From Saccoglossus kowalevskii (taxonomy: Eukaryota; Hemichordata; Enteropneusta; Harrimaniidae), in the NCBI RefSeq assembly GCF_000003605.2, contig NW_003142798.1, positions 732,894 to 756,995 on the forward strand: 24,102 nucleotides of DNA, read 5' to 3'. Shown piece after piece: positions 1 through 10,482 of the stretch. The notes beneath the pieces are model-generated. The model had not been told where the DNA came from. It did no database searches and saw only the letters and a program-made list of their open reading frames with translations. Within the stretch, counting starts at the first letter, position 1. Each line of letters opens with the position of its first letter. A program made the translations under genes and the position numbers.

Positions 1-1390
1 ATTTCAATCAATGAGTACAGTGTGTTATTCAATCTGCCAATAGAATTTAAGTTTTAATTTTGAAATTTAGAAATATTTATAAAGATGAAAGGAACACGTT
101 TATTGTGATAGGAGTATAAATTTCTGTGAACTACATAGGTGTGTCTATGGTCAAAATGAGTCATATTTTAATCATCCAACTTACAATGAATTCAATTTTT
201 GTTTTATGTATACTAATATTTAATAATATGCTTGTAATAAAGTAAATACATTAATGATAATTATTATTAAATAAGGATGGCCCACACCCCTCCCATATAA
301 TTGTACTACCCCAGTCCCACTCCAACCAGCTGTATTACGTCTGTATACACAGTGTGGTATGAATTAATTAAATACTGCGATCCCATGTCACAGGCATTAA
401 ACAAAACAGAATAATTTTTCTACCATCAGTCTTTAAGATAATTTGACCCCAATTCAAAGTCGCCATATATCACTGAGGACTTGATGACAGACCAGAGTCA
501 CAGCTACTGTCTGATTGTAAGGGCCTGATCTGGATAAAAAGGACATGGGGGCGTTGAAGGTCATATATTATCAATTTTTATGAACTTCTTAATCACAATG
601 GTGTTGTATCTCTCATTTTCGTCCCTCAATCAAGATAAGATAAGATAATTCTTATCTGTTAAAAAACAAAATAAGATTATTCTGGGTTCTCTCAAGATTT
701 GAGTGTTTGTGAATGAGATAAAAGAGATCAGAGAACTAGAACATTTCTCATATACATCTACATCATAATGTTATGTTAATTAATTCCTCTTATTAAATTT
801 TAAAAAATTCAGTATATCTTCAACTGAAACGGAAAGCTACCATATTAGCCCGATATCCCCTCTTCAACTGAAAATTTGGCTGAAAATTACAGGTGTTGGG
901 TGACATAAACTGTTACCGTTGGAGTTTGCCCATCTCACTGATGATATTGGAGAAACTATAGAAATATTAAATAAATATTTTTTCTGATCTTGTTGATCTG
1001 GCTTGATTAGAATTCACAGGTAATTCTCTCATCAGATGTTCAGTCAGTGTTAGAACTCATATATCATCACTGTCTAATTGATCTTTAAAAACTCATGAGA
1101 AATGAGGAATCTGGGTTGATGTTTATCTAGCAAAGTAATCTCATCCCGGCTGTTCCATTCCGACAGTTTGATTTACAGACTTCTACATTTTTGTTGCTCA
1201 CCAAGAGGATTTAAGGCATGCTAGAAATAATAATTACTGGTAGATCAAACATTGATTTAAAAATACACCTCCAACCTTTATTTTTGTATTTAATTCATCT
1301 ATTTTTTCTTCTCTCGCTACCAGTGAATACAAATTTATTTTATTAATATGGTGGCCCAGGGTGTTCAGTCTACGTATGTAAAGTTTAAGG
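1..1390. other. AT-rich non-coding stretch, no gene seen
   Basis: No open frame of note is present on either strand. The sequence is rich in A/T homopolymer tracts and has no splice-and-frame pattern I would defend. The only local structures are a GATA motif cluster near 633-657 and a 16-bp word at 138-153 that recurs inverted at 6836-6851. Unique or highly decayed intergenic or intronic DNA is the most that can be said. Confidence 0.6.
633..657. promoter_or_regulatory. GATA-motif cluster
   Basis: Three overlapping GATAA words sit directly in tandem (GATAAGATAAGATAA), followed six bases later by an inverted TTATC. The segment therefore carries four GATA-type sites in 25 bp, in both orientations. 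GATA zinc-finger factors bind WGATAR and often use clustered sites. No adjacent gene is visible, so a regulatory role is inference only; a short AT-rich microsatellite-like expansion would look the same. Confidence 0.3.
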
Positions 1391-1393
1391 TTA

Positions 1394-1581
1394 AGGATGG
1401 ACCATTTATAATCCTGGGGTAGATTTGGAAGTATTCAAACTGGCTTTATAGTCGCAATGGATATTCGATTTTTAAAAAACCTGAAAACTAAATGTATATA
1501 ACATTTTAGTAGGTGAAGAAAAAAACATTTAACTCCACACTTCATTTTCCTAACTGTGGAATTTCAAATTTGATCTATCCC
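1394..1581. mobile_element. Probable decayed Harbinger-like MITE
   Basis: The left end reads TTA then AGGATGGACCATTTATAA, closely matching the left end of the well-bounded element at 11530-11868. About 190 bp downstream, ATTTGATCTATCCCTTT is an imperfect inverted counterpart. The interior is AT-rich and non-coding. The left end is convincing as a family member. The right end is weak and the 3-bp target duplication is not intact there, so the right boundary is a guess. Confidence 0.35.
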
Positions 1582-3756
1582 TTTGGGAGGTTATTTATCT
1601 GTGAAAAGTGCCAAGGGAGAAACTATTGACTAGAAACTTATCTTTACCTTATTTACAGACTGATTTAGGAGAACACGATAGTGTAGTATTGTTGTATCTT
1701 ATCATTTGATATCACAAATCTACCTGATGAGTGCAGAAACATAAAAATGCAAGGGATTGCGGGTACTGCATGATTGTTTACCATCTAGTACACCATACTG
1801 ACATTGAAAAAAGACTTTTCCATAAATCACAAAACTTTTTAAATTTTATTAGTTGCAAATACTAAACCAGTATATACTTAGTCATCTTAACCTTAAATAT
1901 GCACTGTTTAAGTAAATCAATGAGCACAACATACACATAAACAGTGACACATTTTAGGTGATAAGCTATGACTTTCATTGATTGATCAACAATATGCACC
2001 CCAGGCGTTCAACTGTAAAATCACCTCTAAGACAGATTTGGTGGGCGTTGGTCACAATTAACTGATTATCCAATCAGATACCAGTAAAATACACTCCATT
2101 TTATAAATGCAACTTTACCACTCACACACAATGGTTGGCCAAATGACTTGTAGCTTTCATGTATCCCTCCAAATGCTGCATTCATTCATTCAGACAGTCA
2201 ACACTATCCATTTCACTCATGGGAACTTTACCAGTTAAAAAAGAAACAGTGAGGTCACAGCCTAAGGCACTGTATCTTTGGATTAAATTATAAGAACACC
2301 GCAGTGACTCCAGGACTGGTGTGACTAATCTCCCCCGAAATCACATCATTCTTAATTCTCAGACTGGCCTGGTTTCCAACTTATAACACTAACTTACTGT
2401 TTCTTATTTGAAATTGTTCCAAACTTACTAAACACTGTGTTTATTTGTAAAAAGTTTATTCTTGGCTTCTGCATAAGAAATTACATTTAATAAAAAAATT
2501 GGAAATATAGATGGCAGCAACTTTGAAATGTCTTTAGTTGTTACAGAATTTATGTCATTTTAATAATTATTCCTCAGAATTCTCAGAAAGAAGTAATTAG
2601 TTATAATCAAACAATGTTCATTTTTCGTTAATTGATAGCAATAATGTGTTAATAATTTATATTGAAATAACAAAAAAATAATTTTATATTTTGGGGTTGG
2701 GCCCATGTTGTCTTGTTGCTGTTAACATTTAATTCATTGTCACACGCAAGGCGTTTTATGATGTTCTAAAGAATGGATACCGGGGTAATTAAAATAGTTT
2801 TCAAGCTGCATGTCAATGCCATGAATATAGAGTGTGAGAAAATTAACAGCTAGTTTTCTCATTTGTCATTAATGATGGGAATTATCTTCAAGGATTCACA
2901 TTCTCTGATCCTGGCAAAGCATCTCACTTCCTAATCTGAAGATGATGGTTAAGGTATTTCCAGAGAACAGAAATTATTTCAGTGAAGAGACAACTGTTGA
3001 AAAGTTACTGCACGATCTGTTTAGTCTGTGGTTTGATTTAAAACAAAATGAACTGTCACCACCTTTAAGATGTGCCCAGTTTCCATGACGAGCAGTCCTT
3101 ATAAAATTCTCATCACTGTTGACCCATTGATTTCCATGCCAACACTGATGGAGATCAGGTAGAGAGTGAGCGGGAAAACTGGCACGGAGGTTGTTGCAAT
3201 TTTCGTGGGTGTGAAATTCACATCAAATCATCCAGAAAATCGACACGTTTCAGCACGGTTCTGACTTTCAGACAAACAGTGACTGTGGAGATTCCCACCA
3301 ATACAAGCACGGCAGGCAGCCATACAGATTACATGGCCATTCCCCTCATGACTGGACAAGAGACAATAGTTTCTCCTTGTCATCAGTGGTTGAGAATTAT
3401 GATTGGCAACGATAACAATGGATTTAAGCAGTGAGAAACAATGTATGGTATGGCTGTCCAGCAGTTATGGGCTGGGAACACGCTGACCTTTGCCTGGGTT
3501 TATAACCAAGATGGCTCAACCTGGGAATGCTTAACATACTTCACATAGTGCGTACCCAGGGAACTCACAGAATACACCAAAAATAAGAATACATTGGATT
3601 CATTTCCACGGCATTCATCCAGACAAACCTACATTCTCATGCAGGAAACTGAGAATTGGCAAATTATTGTTTCTCGTGATAATATCATGTGTTTTTTTAA
3701 GTTGTAGTAGTTGTAGCCTTTAAATTTGATTAAAGTATGTAATTCTCATCTTAGTG
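1582..3756. other. Non-coding stretch, no gene seen
   Basis: No repeat boundaries or credible coding segment are seen. The part from about 3080 to 3560 is visibly richer in G+C than its surroundings. It has one short open stretch beginning near 3440 (MYGMAVQQLWAGNT...), with an in-frame stop just upstream and only about 36 codons long. That is too little to call an exon. Confidence 0.5.
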
Positions 3757-3758
3757 TA

Positions 3759-3950
3759 CTGTAAAATGATTTATTTTCACTGACATTTAATTTCACTATT
3801 TTGGTGTTTTGAGCATACTCACTGTGTTTAATTTTACGAGTTTGTCAAGGAAACAATTAGTTTTATCGTTATTTTACATGTTCGTGTAGATTCAATTTAG
3901 CGGAATTATCAGCGAAAAAAAAAAACAGTGAATAATTAATACATTCACAG
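3759..3950 (+). mobile_element. Family 1 MITE, diverged copy
   Basis: The copy is flanked by TA at 3757-3758 and 3951-3952. It opens with CTGTAAAATGATTTATTTTC and closes with CAGTGAATAATTAATACATT before CACAG, which is the inverted complement of the opening with a few differences. The interior aligns loosely with the copy at 21304-21506 (for example AGCATACTCACTGTGTTTAA against AGGCATATTCAGTGAGTTTT). It is the most diverged of the four copies, hence probably the oldest. There is no coding capacity. TA duplications are typical of Tc1/mariner-superfamily elements, so it is likely a mariner-type MITE moved by a transposase made elsewhere. Confidence 0.65.
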
Positions 3951-3952
3951 TA

Positions 3953-5258
3953 ACCGCCAGGGATGCATATTACTTGCTTCTCAGCAGGTATATAGGTCAT
4001 TTGTCTGTACATTAGGGGTTGACCAGCATATTTGAGACAGTGGACAAAATATGCAATTTTTTTCTTTACTTGGTTTTAGAGCTTGATTCTTATTTCCAGA
4101 ATATTTTCTTTTCTTTAAAAAAAAAATTGTTTTCAGTCATTGTTTCGGTAGGATTTTTTTTCTGTGCAGATTTTGTTTAACTCCCCAAGCTTGCAATGGT
4201 CAATAGATATGCAGTGAGCGTGCTACGAAAGAAATAAAATGCCTGGTAAAATCCTTCAAACTAGGGTTTAATCATTTACCATAAGCCTCAATATAATCTC
4301 AAAAATCACTAACAAAAAGACATCCATGTTTTCTTCGAAATCATTGTATCTTTAATAAAATACCCTCCCTTAAGTTGTACGAACTCAATCACTACACTAT
4401 TGATGGCTATTTCCCCGATGGCTTTTTTTCCCGCTCAGTCTCGTAAACTACTAAGATTATCCGATTTATGCCTTTAAGCTGCACATCCTGACCTATGATC
4501 TTGTCGTCCATGGCAACCATTTTTGGCGGTAGTGCAATTTCACACGAGTATAGGTTACGTGATTAAATGGGCATCACAGGGTCTACTACTGAATTGAATT
4601 ATTAGTAAATTGAAAATCTGAAATTTGCTACTGTATGTTTGCAGCTGTCATCTTTGCTCTCATATCGTATTTCGGCTGTGATTCCTACAAACTAATAGGC
4701 TACCCCCATAGGGATTATTTGGATACTTACTTAAGCACAAAAGTTAGATTTGAATTAAACTTTCTTCAAACTTATAAAAAAGCCATAAACTATGTTTTTT
4801 GTCACTTTGTCTATAATTTTCGATTAATATTACCAAGCGAAAAGGAATTTTTTGGTACACGCATGGGGTAAAATATTAGGATATTCATGTTACATATATA
4901 TGTAAACAGCACCTAGACAGATGGAAAGTTTTTGGTGTACCGAAAATTGATTTTCCGGCTGCTTGCATCATATTATTATAAACATATGACATGTTACATG
5001 ACCTATTACCATGTGTTTACTCATTCCTTTCACAAAGGTCATTTTGGTTCGGTGTTTGATTAAAATTTGGAAAAACGCAGCTTATGCCCCTTTAAGAAAC
5101 AGAATGTGTATGGGAAAATTATATTTGAGGTTTAAATATTTAAAGTGCATTGTTGAAATTAAATTATAGTTTTACTGATTGATCAAGTATTACATCATAT
5201 TTAATTTTCTTATCTTTCTTGAGAAAATGTAAGTGAGAAATGATTATATAAAAAACAG
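3953..5258. other. AT-rich non-coding stretch, no gene seen
   Basis: The longest open frame is 78 codons (4635-4871, plus strand), with a composition rich in F, Y, L and K and no recognisable motif. The motif TAAGCTGC near 4472 faces GCAGCTTA near 5077, which could mark the ends of an old element of about 600 bp. Only eight or nine bases match, so I do not annotate it as one. Confidence 0.45.
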
Positions 5259-5261
5259 TTA

Positions 5262-5355
5262 TTGTATTTGCTCTATTAGAAGCACTTATCTAATTGAAAT
5301 GCACATACATCTCTGTCATGTATGCAAGCATGTCCACTACTAATAGAAAATACAG
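5262..5355. mobile_element. Family 3 MITE, 94 bp, with TA duplications
   Basis: The element is bounded by TA at 5260-5261 and 5356-5357. Its left end reads TTGTATTTGCTCTATTAGAA and the inverted right end reads CTGTATTTTCTATTAGTAG, so about 20 bases of terminal inverted repeat match with a short gap. The interior is roughly 50 bp and non-coding. The TA target and lack of a gene fit a non-autonomous Tc1/mariner-type element. Related ends occur at 6732-6897, 10483-10698 and, less clearly, 17780-17901. Confidence 0.6.
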
Positions 5356-5383
5356 TATATGAAGTGTAAATTGAAGTTGGATA

Positions 5384-5640
5384 CTGTAAAAGGGTTAATT
5401 ATTCGCTGGAAAATGAGCCAAATTTAAACCCAGTGAATATGTAAAATTTTACATAGAACACAATATCTAAATGATAAAACCGTGAATTTAAAACCCAATA
5501 AATATGTCTGAAATGCTAAGTCAGCCAAATTTAAACCAAGTGAATATGTAAAATTTAGCATAGAACACATTATCTAAATGATAAAACCGTGAATTTAAAA
5601 CCCAATAAATATGCCTGAAATGCTAAATCAGCAAAATTTA
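5384..5640 (-). mobile_element. Family 1 MITE with doubled internal unit
   Basis: The plus-strand start, TA then CTGTAAAAGGGTTAATTATT, is the family terminal repeat, and the copy lies inverted relative to those at 11991 and 21304. Inside it, a unit of exactly 107 bp is present twice (5417-5523 and 5524-5630) with only a handful of differences, followed by the first bases of a third unit. The other copies carry a single corresponding unit. The far terminus is not recognisable after about 5640, so this copy is truncated or replaced at that end. It has no coding capacity. Confidence 0.75.
5417..5630. repeat. Tandem duplication, 2 x 107 bp, inside MITE
   Basis: Two head-to-tail units start at GCCAAATTTAAACC (5417) and GCCAAATTTAAACC (5524). 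Both contain ATAGAACACA.TATCTAAATG and GATAAAACCGTGAATTTAAA at the same offsets. The near-identity shows the duplication is younger than the divergence between the family copies in this window. Confidence 0.85.
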
Positions 5641-5797
5641 TTTATGGCCTTACCTCAGAAGATTGTATTTCAACAAAAAGAACTTCCCTGTTAAAACAAA
5701 TTCTGGAGAAACTGAATTTGTCTGCCAAGCAAAATATATAAATATTTGGAACAGTCTACAATTATGATATGTAAAATATTGAGTTTTCATTGTTTTA

Positions 5798-6339
5798 GGG
5801 ATTGGTCAGTTACTTCGGCCTAGGGGGGGGTGTTCTTAATAATAACAATTACTTATATTGCCTATAAATTTGTTGATGTAAAAAATGTTATAGGCTAAAT
5901 ATTTTGAGGTTAAAGTTGCCAAAAAAACTAACAGATTATGCAATGCGGCAAAAACCCCAATTATACAGTTAAGTTTTAAACACATCCCAAGTCCATGTGC
6001 TGCTGATATCAGATTATCAGGAGACTGAAAGACAACACAGCAATTAGTACAAAAGAACAGTGACAGGTCTATTAAATGCAAACGCTAAAAATTATGTCAA
6101 AATTACGGCAAACCATGATATTTTCCATGCACATATAATACATTTTGTCAGAGCCAAAACTGTTAATGTTTCTTTGTTTTTTTAGGGGGGGTGTCAGCAT
6201 GTTTTAAGCTTTAAAATATAATGTGGGGGGGTCACCCACTTTTTTTTATTTGATAGGGGGTGGGTCAACTGAGATTTACAGCTGGCAAAATGAAATCTGC
6301 CGACCCCCCCCCCCCAGGCCGAAGTAACTGACCAATCCC
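5798..6339. mobile_element. Harbinger-like MITE, 542 bp, TTA duplications
   Basis: TTA at 5795-5797 and 6340-6342 flanks an inverted repeat. The left end is GGGATTGGTCAGTTACTTCG continuing GCCT and a G run; the right end is the exact complement, a C run then AGGCCGAAGTAACTGACCAA then TCCC. About 24 bases match perfectly before the G/C runs. The 3-bp TTA target duplication and GGG-starting ends match the PIF/Harbinger superfamily (TWA targets). The interior has G-rich tracts (around 6185, 6225 and 6255) and no transposase, so it is non-autonomous. An 81-codon minus-strand frame inside it (5836-6081) is not credible as a gene. Confidence 0.8.
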
Positions 6340-6731
6340 TTATTGCTCAACAGTTCATAAGTAGTAGGTTACTATTAAATATAAATAAAATATAAAAATG
6401 CCAAATAAATGGTTCCATCAAATGAATGACAAAGAAAAAATAAGTCAGGGTGCCCATGAGTTTCTAGTGTTTTCAAATTTGTCAAAATACATAAAATTCA
6501 AAAACTTTTCTTCAGAATTTAAAATAGCCAGTGAAAGTGAATAAATTTGCACAATTGTTTACTGCCTCCCTTAATTATTAACTGCAGTATAAGGTATACA
6601 TTATATGGAACTTTTGAAACATATCTGATCCAAGAGAGTTAACCATTTTAAAACAGGGTGGGGTGGCTATTATCATGGGCAGAAATGTAAATAAACATAA
6701 TGTCAAAATGATGTATGCATTAAATTATATA

Positions 6732-6897
6732 CTATATTTGACGCACATCACCAGTATAAACAAAATTGTTTTTAATGTGTACTGGAACATTAAGATCTGA
6801 CAATAGACACAATTAATAGCTCAATTTTGATGTTATGACCATAGACACACCTCTTATCATTATGCATATGAATGTGCTACTAATAGACCAAATACGC
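6732..6897. mobile_element. Probable family 3 MITE
   Basis: The inverted right end reads GCGTATTTGGTCTATTAGTA then GCACATTC, followed outward by TA at 6898-6899; it closely matches the clear copy at 5262-5355. The left end, TA at 6730-6731 then CTATATTTG...CGCACATC, matches if about nine bases are missing. The interior is AT-rich and holds a 16-bp word shared, inverted, with 138-153. The right end is reliable, the left boundary less so. Confidence 0.45.
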
Positions 6898-6899
6898 TA

Positions 6900-8187
6900 C
6901 CAACAGAAAGTTATATAAATTAATTATTTAAATTCTAATGACTGATGATGGCTGAACTACATCTCTGGCTGTCAATGACTTTGAAACCTTACTTTATATA
7001 TAGATCAACTGCGAGGGCAAACAAAAAACTTAAGCCTTATTTAAATAACAAATCCTGCTGCTGTCCTTTAATTTGCCGAACAGGAAGTCCTATTTGTGCG
7101 AATTGTTTGGATTGTCCAACTCCCCTTTGCTCTTAATAACTAATTATCTTGGTTGCAAATGCAACAATAATAACAAAATCCTTCTCTTCCTACTCATTTG
7201 TCTTTGTTTCGGTATTTTCAATTCCAAAGACACACTTCCTGTGAAACTTTTTTTATCATCGTTACTTTTACAATGGAGCTCCATGCTTTTACCAATGTTG
7301 AATTAATTTTAAAATTGATTGGTTAAAAATAAAAGTAATTTATTTCTGTTTGTTTTCAAGGTACATTGAGTTGTTTTCCTTAGCGGGAAGACGTCTCCAG
7401 CTTCTCCATATGTTGTCTACACTGTAGCTTTTTTAGAATCCTGTTTGTGTTGTTTTAAGCTGCAAGTGGACCCAATTGTCACAGGGAGGCAGTGTGCAAT
7501 TAAAAACCAATGTTAAATTGATTTCAGGCGTATTTTGTTAATTTTTGATTTCAAATTTTTGTGAGTCGAATTTAGAATCGTATGTTTATAATGAAAGCGA
7601 GTTCTGTAAATAGGGTTTTGATGAGAAAGATAATGACCGAGTCAAGTTGACTGCATGCGGTCCAGATGTTCGCGGCTATAGAAAGTATATATTGTTGGCA
7701 GCGTGCTTCATTTTTCTGGCATCACCTCAGAACATCTTTTGTAGTTTAACCGTCTTTTTGTTGAAAAACTTCTCTACTGTATTCATAACAACAGGCAAGA
7801 AAGGAATCCACACATATACAAATCTGGAGGTTTGTTTGGACACATTCAATAATACTTTACTCCAATCAAGGCCTGCATACATGCATGCACGGAAGACATA
7901 TGTTTTCAATATATTTGATGCTAAATATTTAGAACTGTTTCAATGAACCGTTTGTTGTTCCAGGTTTTCTAAGCAGAAAAATAAATGCAGAAAAGAAAAT
8001 TTTTGTCATTTGATAAGTTAAAGTCATGTGTCAGGACGAAACATCACAAACGTTAGTTTTGCTGTCATAACGTTAGATTCCCTTGAAATCTTCACTTCAC
8101 AATAAAATTTCAAATTTCCCCCAATACTAAAATGTGTCTTTCGTGAAAATAAAGTCATTCACAGTATAGACTTGCAGATTATTTTTA
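6900..8187. other. Non-coding stretch, no gene seen
   Basis: Several open frames of 60-99 codons overlap one another on both strands between 6945 and 7946. Their predicted peptides are dominated by F, L, C and N and show no domain pattern. Two strands are open at once over 7727-7909, as expected by chance in such DNA. I see no repeat boundaries here. Confidence 0.5.
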
Positions 8188-8190
8188 TTC

Positions 8191-8479
8191 CAGGGTTCAT
8201 AGCGTTGTGAAAAGTCTTTGGGTTTTTTTGAGGTCTAGAAATTAAGTCTTTGAGTTGTCTTTAAATTACAGGAAAAATAAAAAAAAAATTGAAAAGTCAT
8301 TCAATTTCTTCATAGTTATTAATTCATTTTAGAAAGGCCCGTTTTCCCAGGGAACTACCATATCTTCAGAACTTTGATAAGCTTTGGTTATAATGTTGGC
8401 CTGAATTAAGGGTCAAAATGTCTTGGAAATATGCAAGAAAGTCTGGGAAATCGTTTGGCTCTTGGTGCTATGGACCCTG
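8191..8479. mobile_element. hAT-like MITE, about 289 bp
   Basis: The left end CAGGGTTCATAGCG faces GGTGCTATGGACCCTG, whose complement is CAGGGTCCATAGCACC, so 13 of the first 14 bases match. CAGGG-type starts are usual for hAT superfamily elements. The interior contains repeated words of the kind GAAAAGTCTTT / AAGTCTTTGAG / AATGTCTTGGAAA / AAAGTCTGGGAAA on one strand and no coding frame. An intact 8-bp target duplication, expected for hAT, is not visible, so superfamily assignment is by termini only. Confidence 0.55.
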
Positions 8480-8482
8480 TAT

Positions 8483-9700
8483 TTGATAAATGGTTATTCT
8501 AGTAACTATGCCTAAGCAACAAAATTTTCATACATTTTAATTTGCCCAATAGCTCAAGATATATCCAAGATATTATCAGTTGATCTTAATAAGTAATCCA
8601 ACAACTTCCATTTCTCCAGGAAAGGAATTCTACCCGATATAATGAATGAGACATAAAATAACAAATTTCAGATGTTCCAAAAATTCCCCTCCCACCTCCT
8701 CTTGATGATACATTACCATAGTAGTGTGTTCTAATTCAACTTGTCATTTTCTAAAACCACAACAAATTTCCAGATGTCTTAATTTAAGCAGATGATATGA
8801 GAACCAAATCATACAATCAGACCAAAATAGCTTAAATTTCGGCATCTGAAAACTTCGTCAACGCTGTGTAACACTGTATACCCACACTGTTTGTTTCAAT
8901 ACATGCTTGCATATTGTTGAAAGATCTGGATTTGCCAAAAATCAGACTACCTTGGTGGTTTTAAAAAATGACAGTTTAGTTAGAACAGGTTTGATAATGA
9001 TTTTACTGGGATAAATAATAATATGACAATTAATGTGCCGGGGAATCAGGACAACTTTTTTTTAAATTTAACCTCCTATATTAAAGATAAATTTTGTGCA
9101 ATTGCAGAAGAAAGCATTGACCTATTTAAATGTGTCAGTTGAATTTGGTGTGGTTAGTGATGGTAGATTACAATACAATGTTGTTATATAGTTCTTGCAA
9201 GTGGTATGACAGCCGATACAAGACATCTATTATGACTGACACTCTGGAGCCAGTTAATAATTTGTGTATTTGTGTTGAATGAGTTAGATCGGTCAAGGCA
9301 TGTCAGAGAGTCATAAAATGACTGCATTATGTATAGTATGATGTGTAATGTTTGTGTATTGAAAGTTTGAATGTGATTGGTCGTAGGTATGGTGCTGGAA
9401 TAGCATTCTTTAAGTCAAAATGGCCACCAGTGAGCCATTTTGAATTTGATCTGAAAAAAATATGGCCGATTATGTTGACTGTACATGGCAATTAAGTTTG
9501 AATAAAATATGTCCATGAATGACTGATATCTGGTTCCAGAACAGCACAAATGCTTAATTTTGATGAAATTTTACTATTGACATAGTTGGCCATCCTGAAT
9601 TGTACTAGTATCATAAAACTAAACATAAAAATAAATAATGTATGATATGACATGGGTGAATGCACATTGGTGAAATTATAAGTCCCCATTTTCTGCCTAC
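8483..9700. other. Non-coding stretch, no gene seen
   Basis: No coding segment or element boundary is supported. The only clear local structure is a 10-bp hairpin at 9415-9443 (TCAAAATGGC, nine bases, GCCATTTTGA). Confidence 0.5.
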
Positions 9701-9701
9701 G

Positions 9702-9867
9702 GTAATTCCAAACAGAGACCTATAATTGGTGTTTTTTGAGACATGTTGATCAAGACCTGATACCAATGTCTGTGTGTTTTTTAAATTTTGATGAAAACAA
9801 ACTTTGCACAAATCATCTGGTAAACAGTCCATGTTGATAAACACTATAGGTCTCTGTTCTAAATTAC
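9702..9867. repeat. Inverted-repeat element, about 166 bp
   Basis: GTAATT, three or four unmatched bases, then AACAGAGACCTATA (9711-9724) faces TATAGGTCTCTGTT (9845-9858) and AATTAC (9862-9867). The 14-bp core is perfect and GTGTTT follows on both inner sides after a 4-base offset. This looks like a foldback or MITE, though no target duplication is evident and true ends may lie further out. An 87-codon minus-strand frame spans it (9611-9874). Its composition is more balanced than most, but because it runs across the inverted repeat it is probably fortuitous. Confidence 0.5.
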
Positions 9868-10211
9868 AATCCAATATTTACATTAAAAGTGTGCCAAAAC
9901 AATTGTGTTGTTGTTATGGTAACTTAATATATCCGCCCAGATTTGTTAGCAAGATAATAATAGTTTTAAGGATTCCCAGCTGACTGTTGTATTCAATTTT
10001 AATTAAAGGACAATTTTATCTTTTATCTTCAGTGAAATTTAACTGTTTTTGTAACTTTTTTGGTTTATTTTTTTAAATACTGAGTGTTTCTGTATCTTCT
10101 TGATAAAAAACATATACACATATCTGTATAAACATGATACAATACTGTGGTGTTGATATAGGCTAGGCTATTCTAGTTGAATTAACAGTTTTCACTCCTG
10201 CAAACATATCA

Positions 10212-10300
10212 ATTATTCACTGGTTTTCAATATCCCTATTTTTAAGTAGAATTTGCTAAATCGTAAAATTGATGTGAACTTAAAATCCAGTGATATTTCT
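10212..10300. repeat. Small inverted repeat, possible family 1 relic
   Basis: AATTATTCACTGGTTTT (from about 10212) faces AAAATCCAGTGATATT (ending about 10297). The words ATTCACTGG and CCAGTGA recall the family 1 termini, and AATTTGCTAAATCG lies between. The likeness is short and the outer CTGTAAAA ends are missing, so this may be a remnant or chance. Confidence 0.25.
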
Positions 10301-10482
10301 CAAAATATCAAAATAGTGAAATTCAATGCAAGTAAAAATAAATGTCACATGTCACTCAGCATGTGTGTAGTGCATTATGGGAGAATTGTAAAAATTATTT
10401 ACACTCTCTGGAAAAAAAGTTAATAAACATAACATTTTTTGAAAATGTTAATTAGGATTTAAAATTCATACCAATAACAATA

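Noticed and set aside
4635-4871. 78-codon plus-strand frame starting with a hydrophobic stretch
   Set aside because: The first residues could pass for a signal peptide, but the rest is low-information and no partner exon or motif is visible.
4464-5095. Possible 600-bp element with TAAGCTGC facing GCAGCTTA
   Set aside because: Only eight or nine bases match and no target duplication was found.
7647-7946. 99-codon plus-strand frame
   Set aside because: A minus-strand frame is open over the same interval and neither has a recognisable domain; typical of chance frames.
9415-9443. 10-bp hairpin TCAAAATGGC / GCCATTTTGA as a terminator or small RNA
   Set aside because: One short stem in 24 kb is within chance expectation and there is no transcript context.
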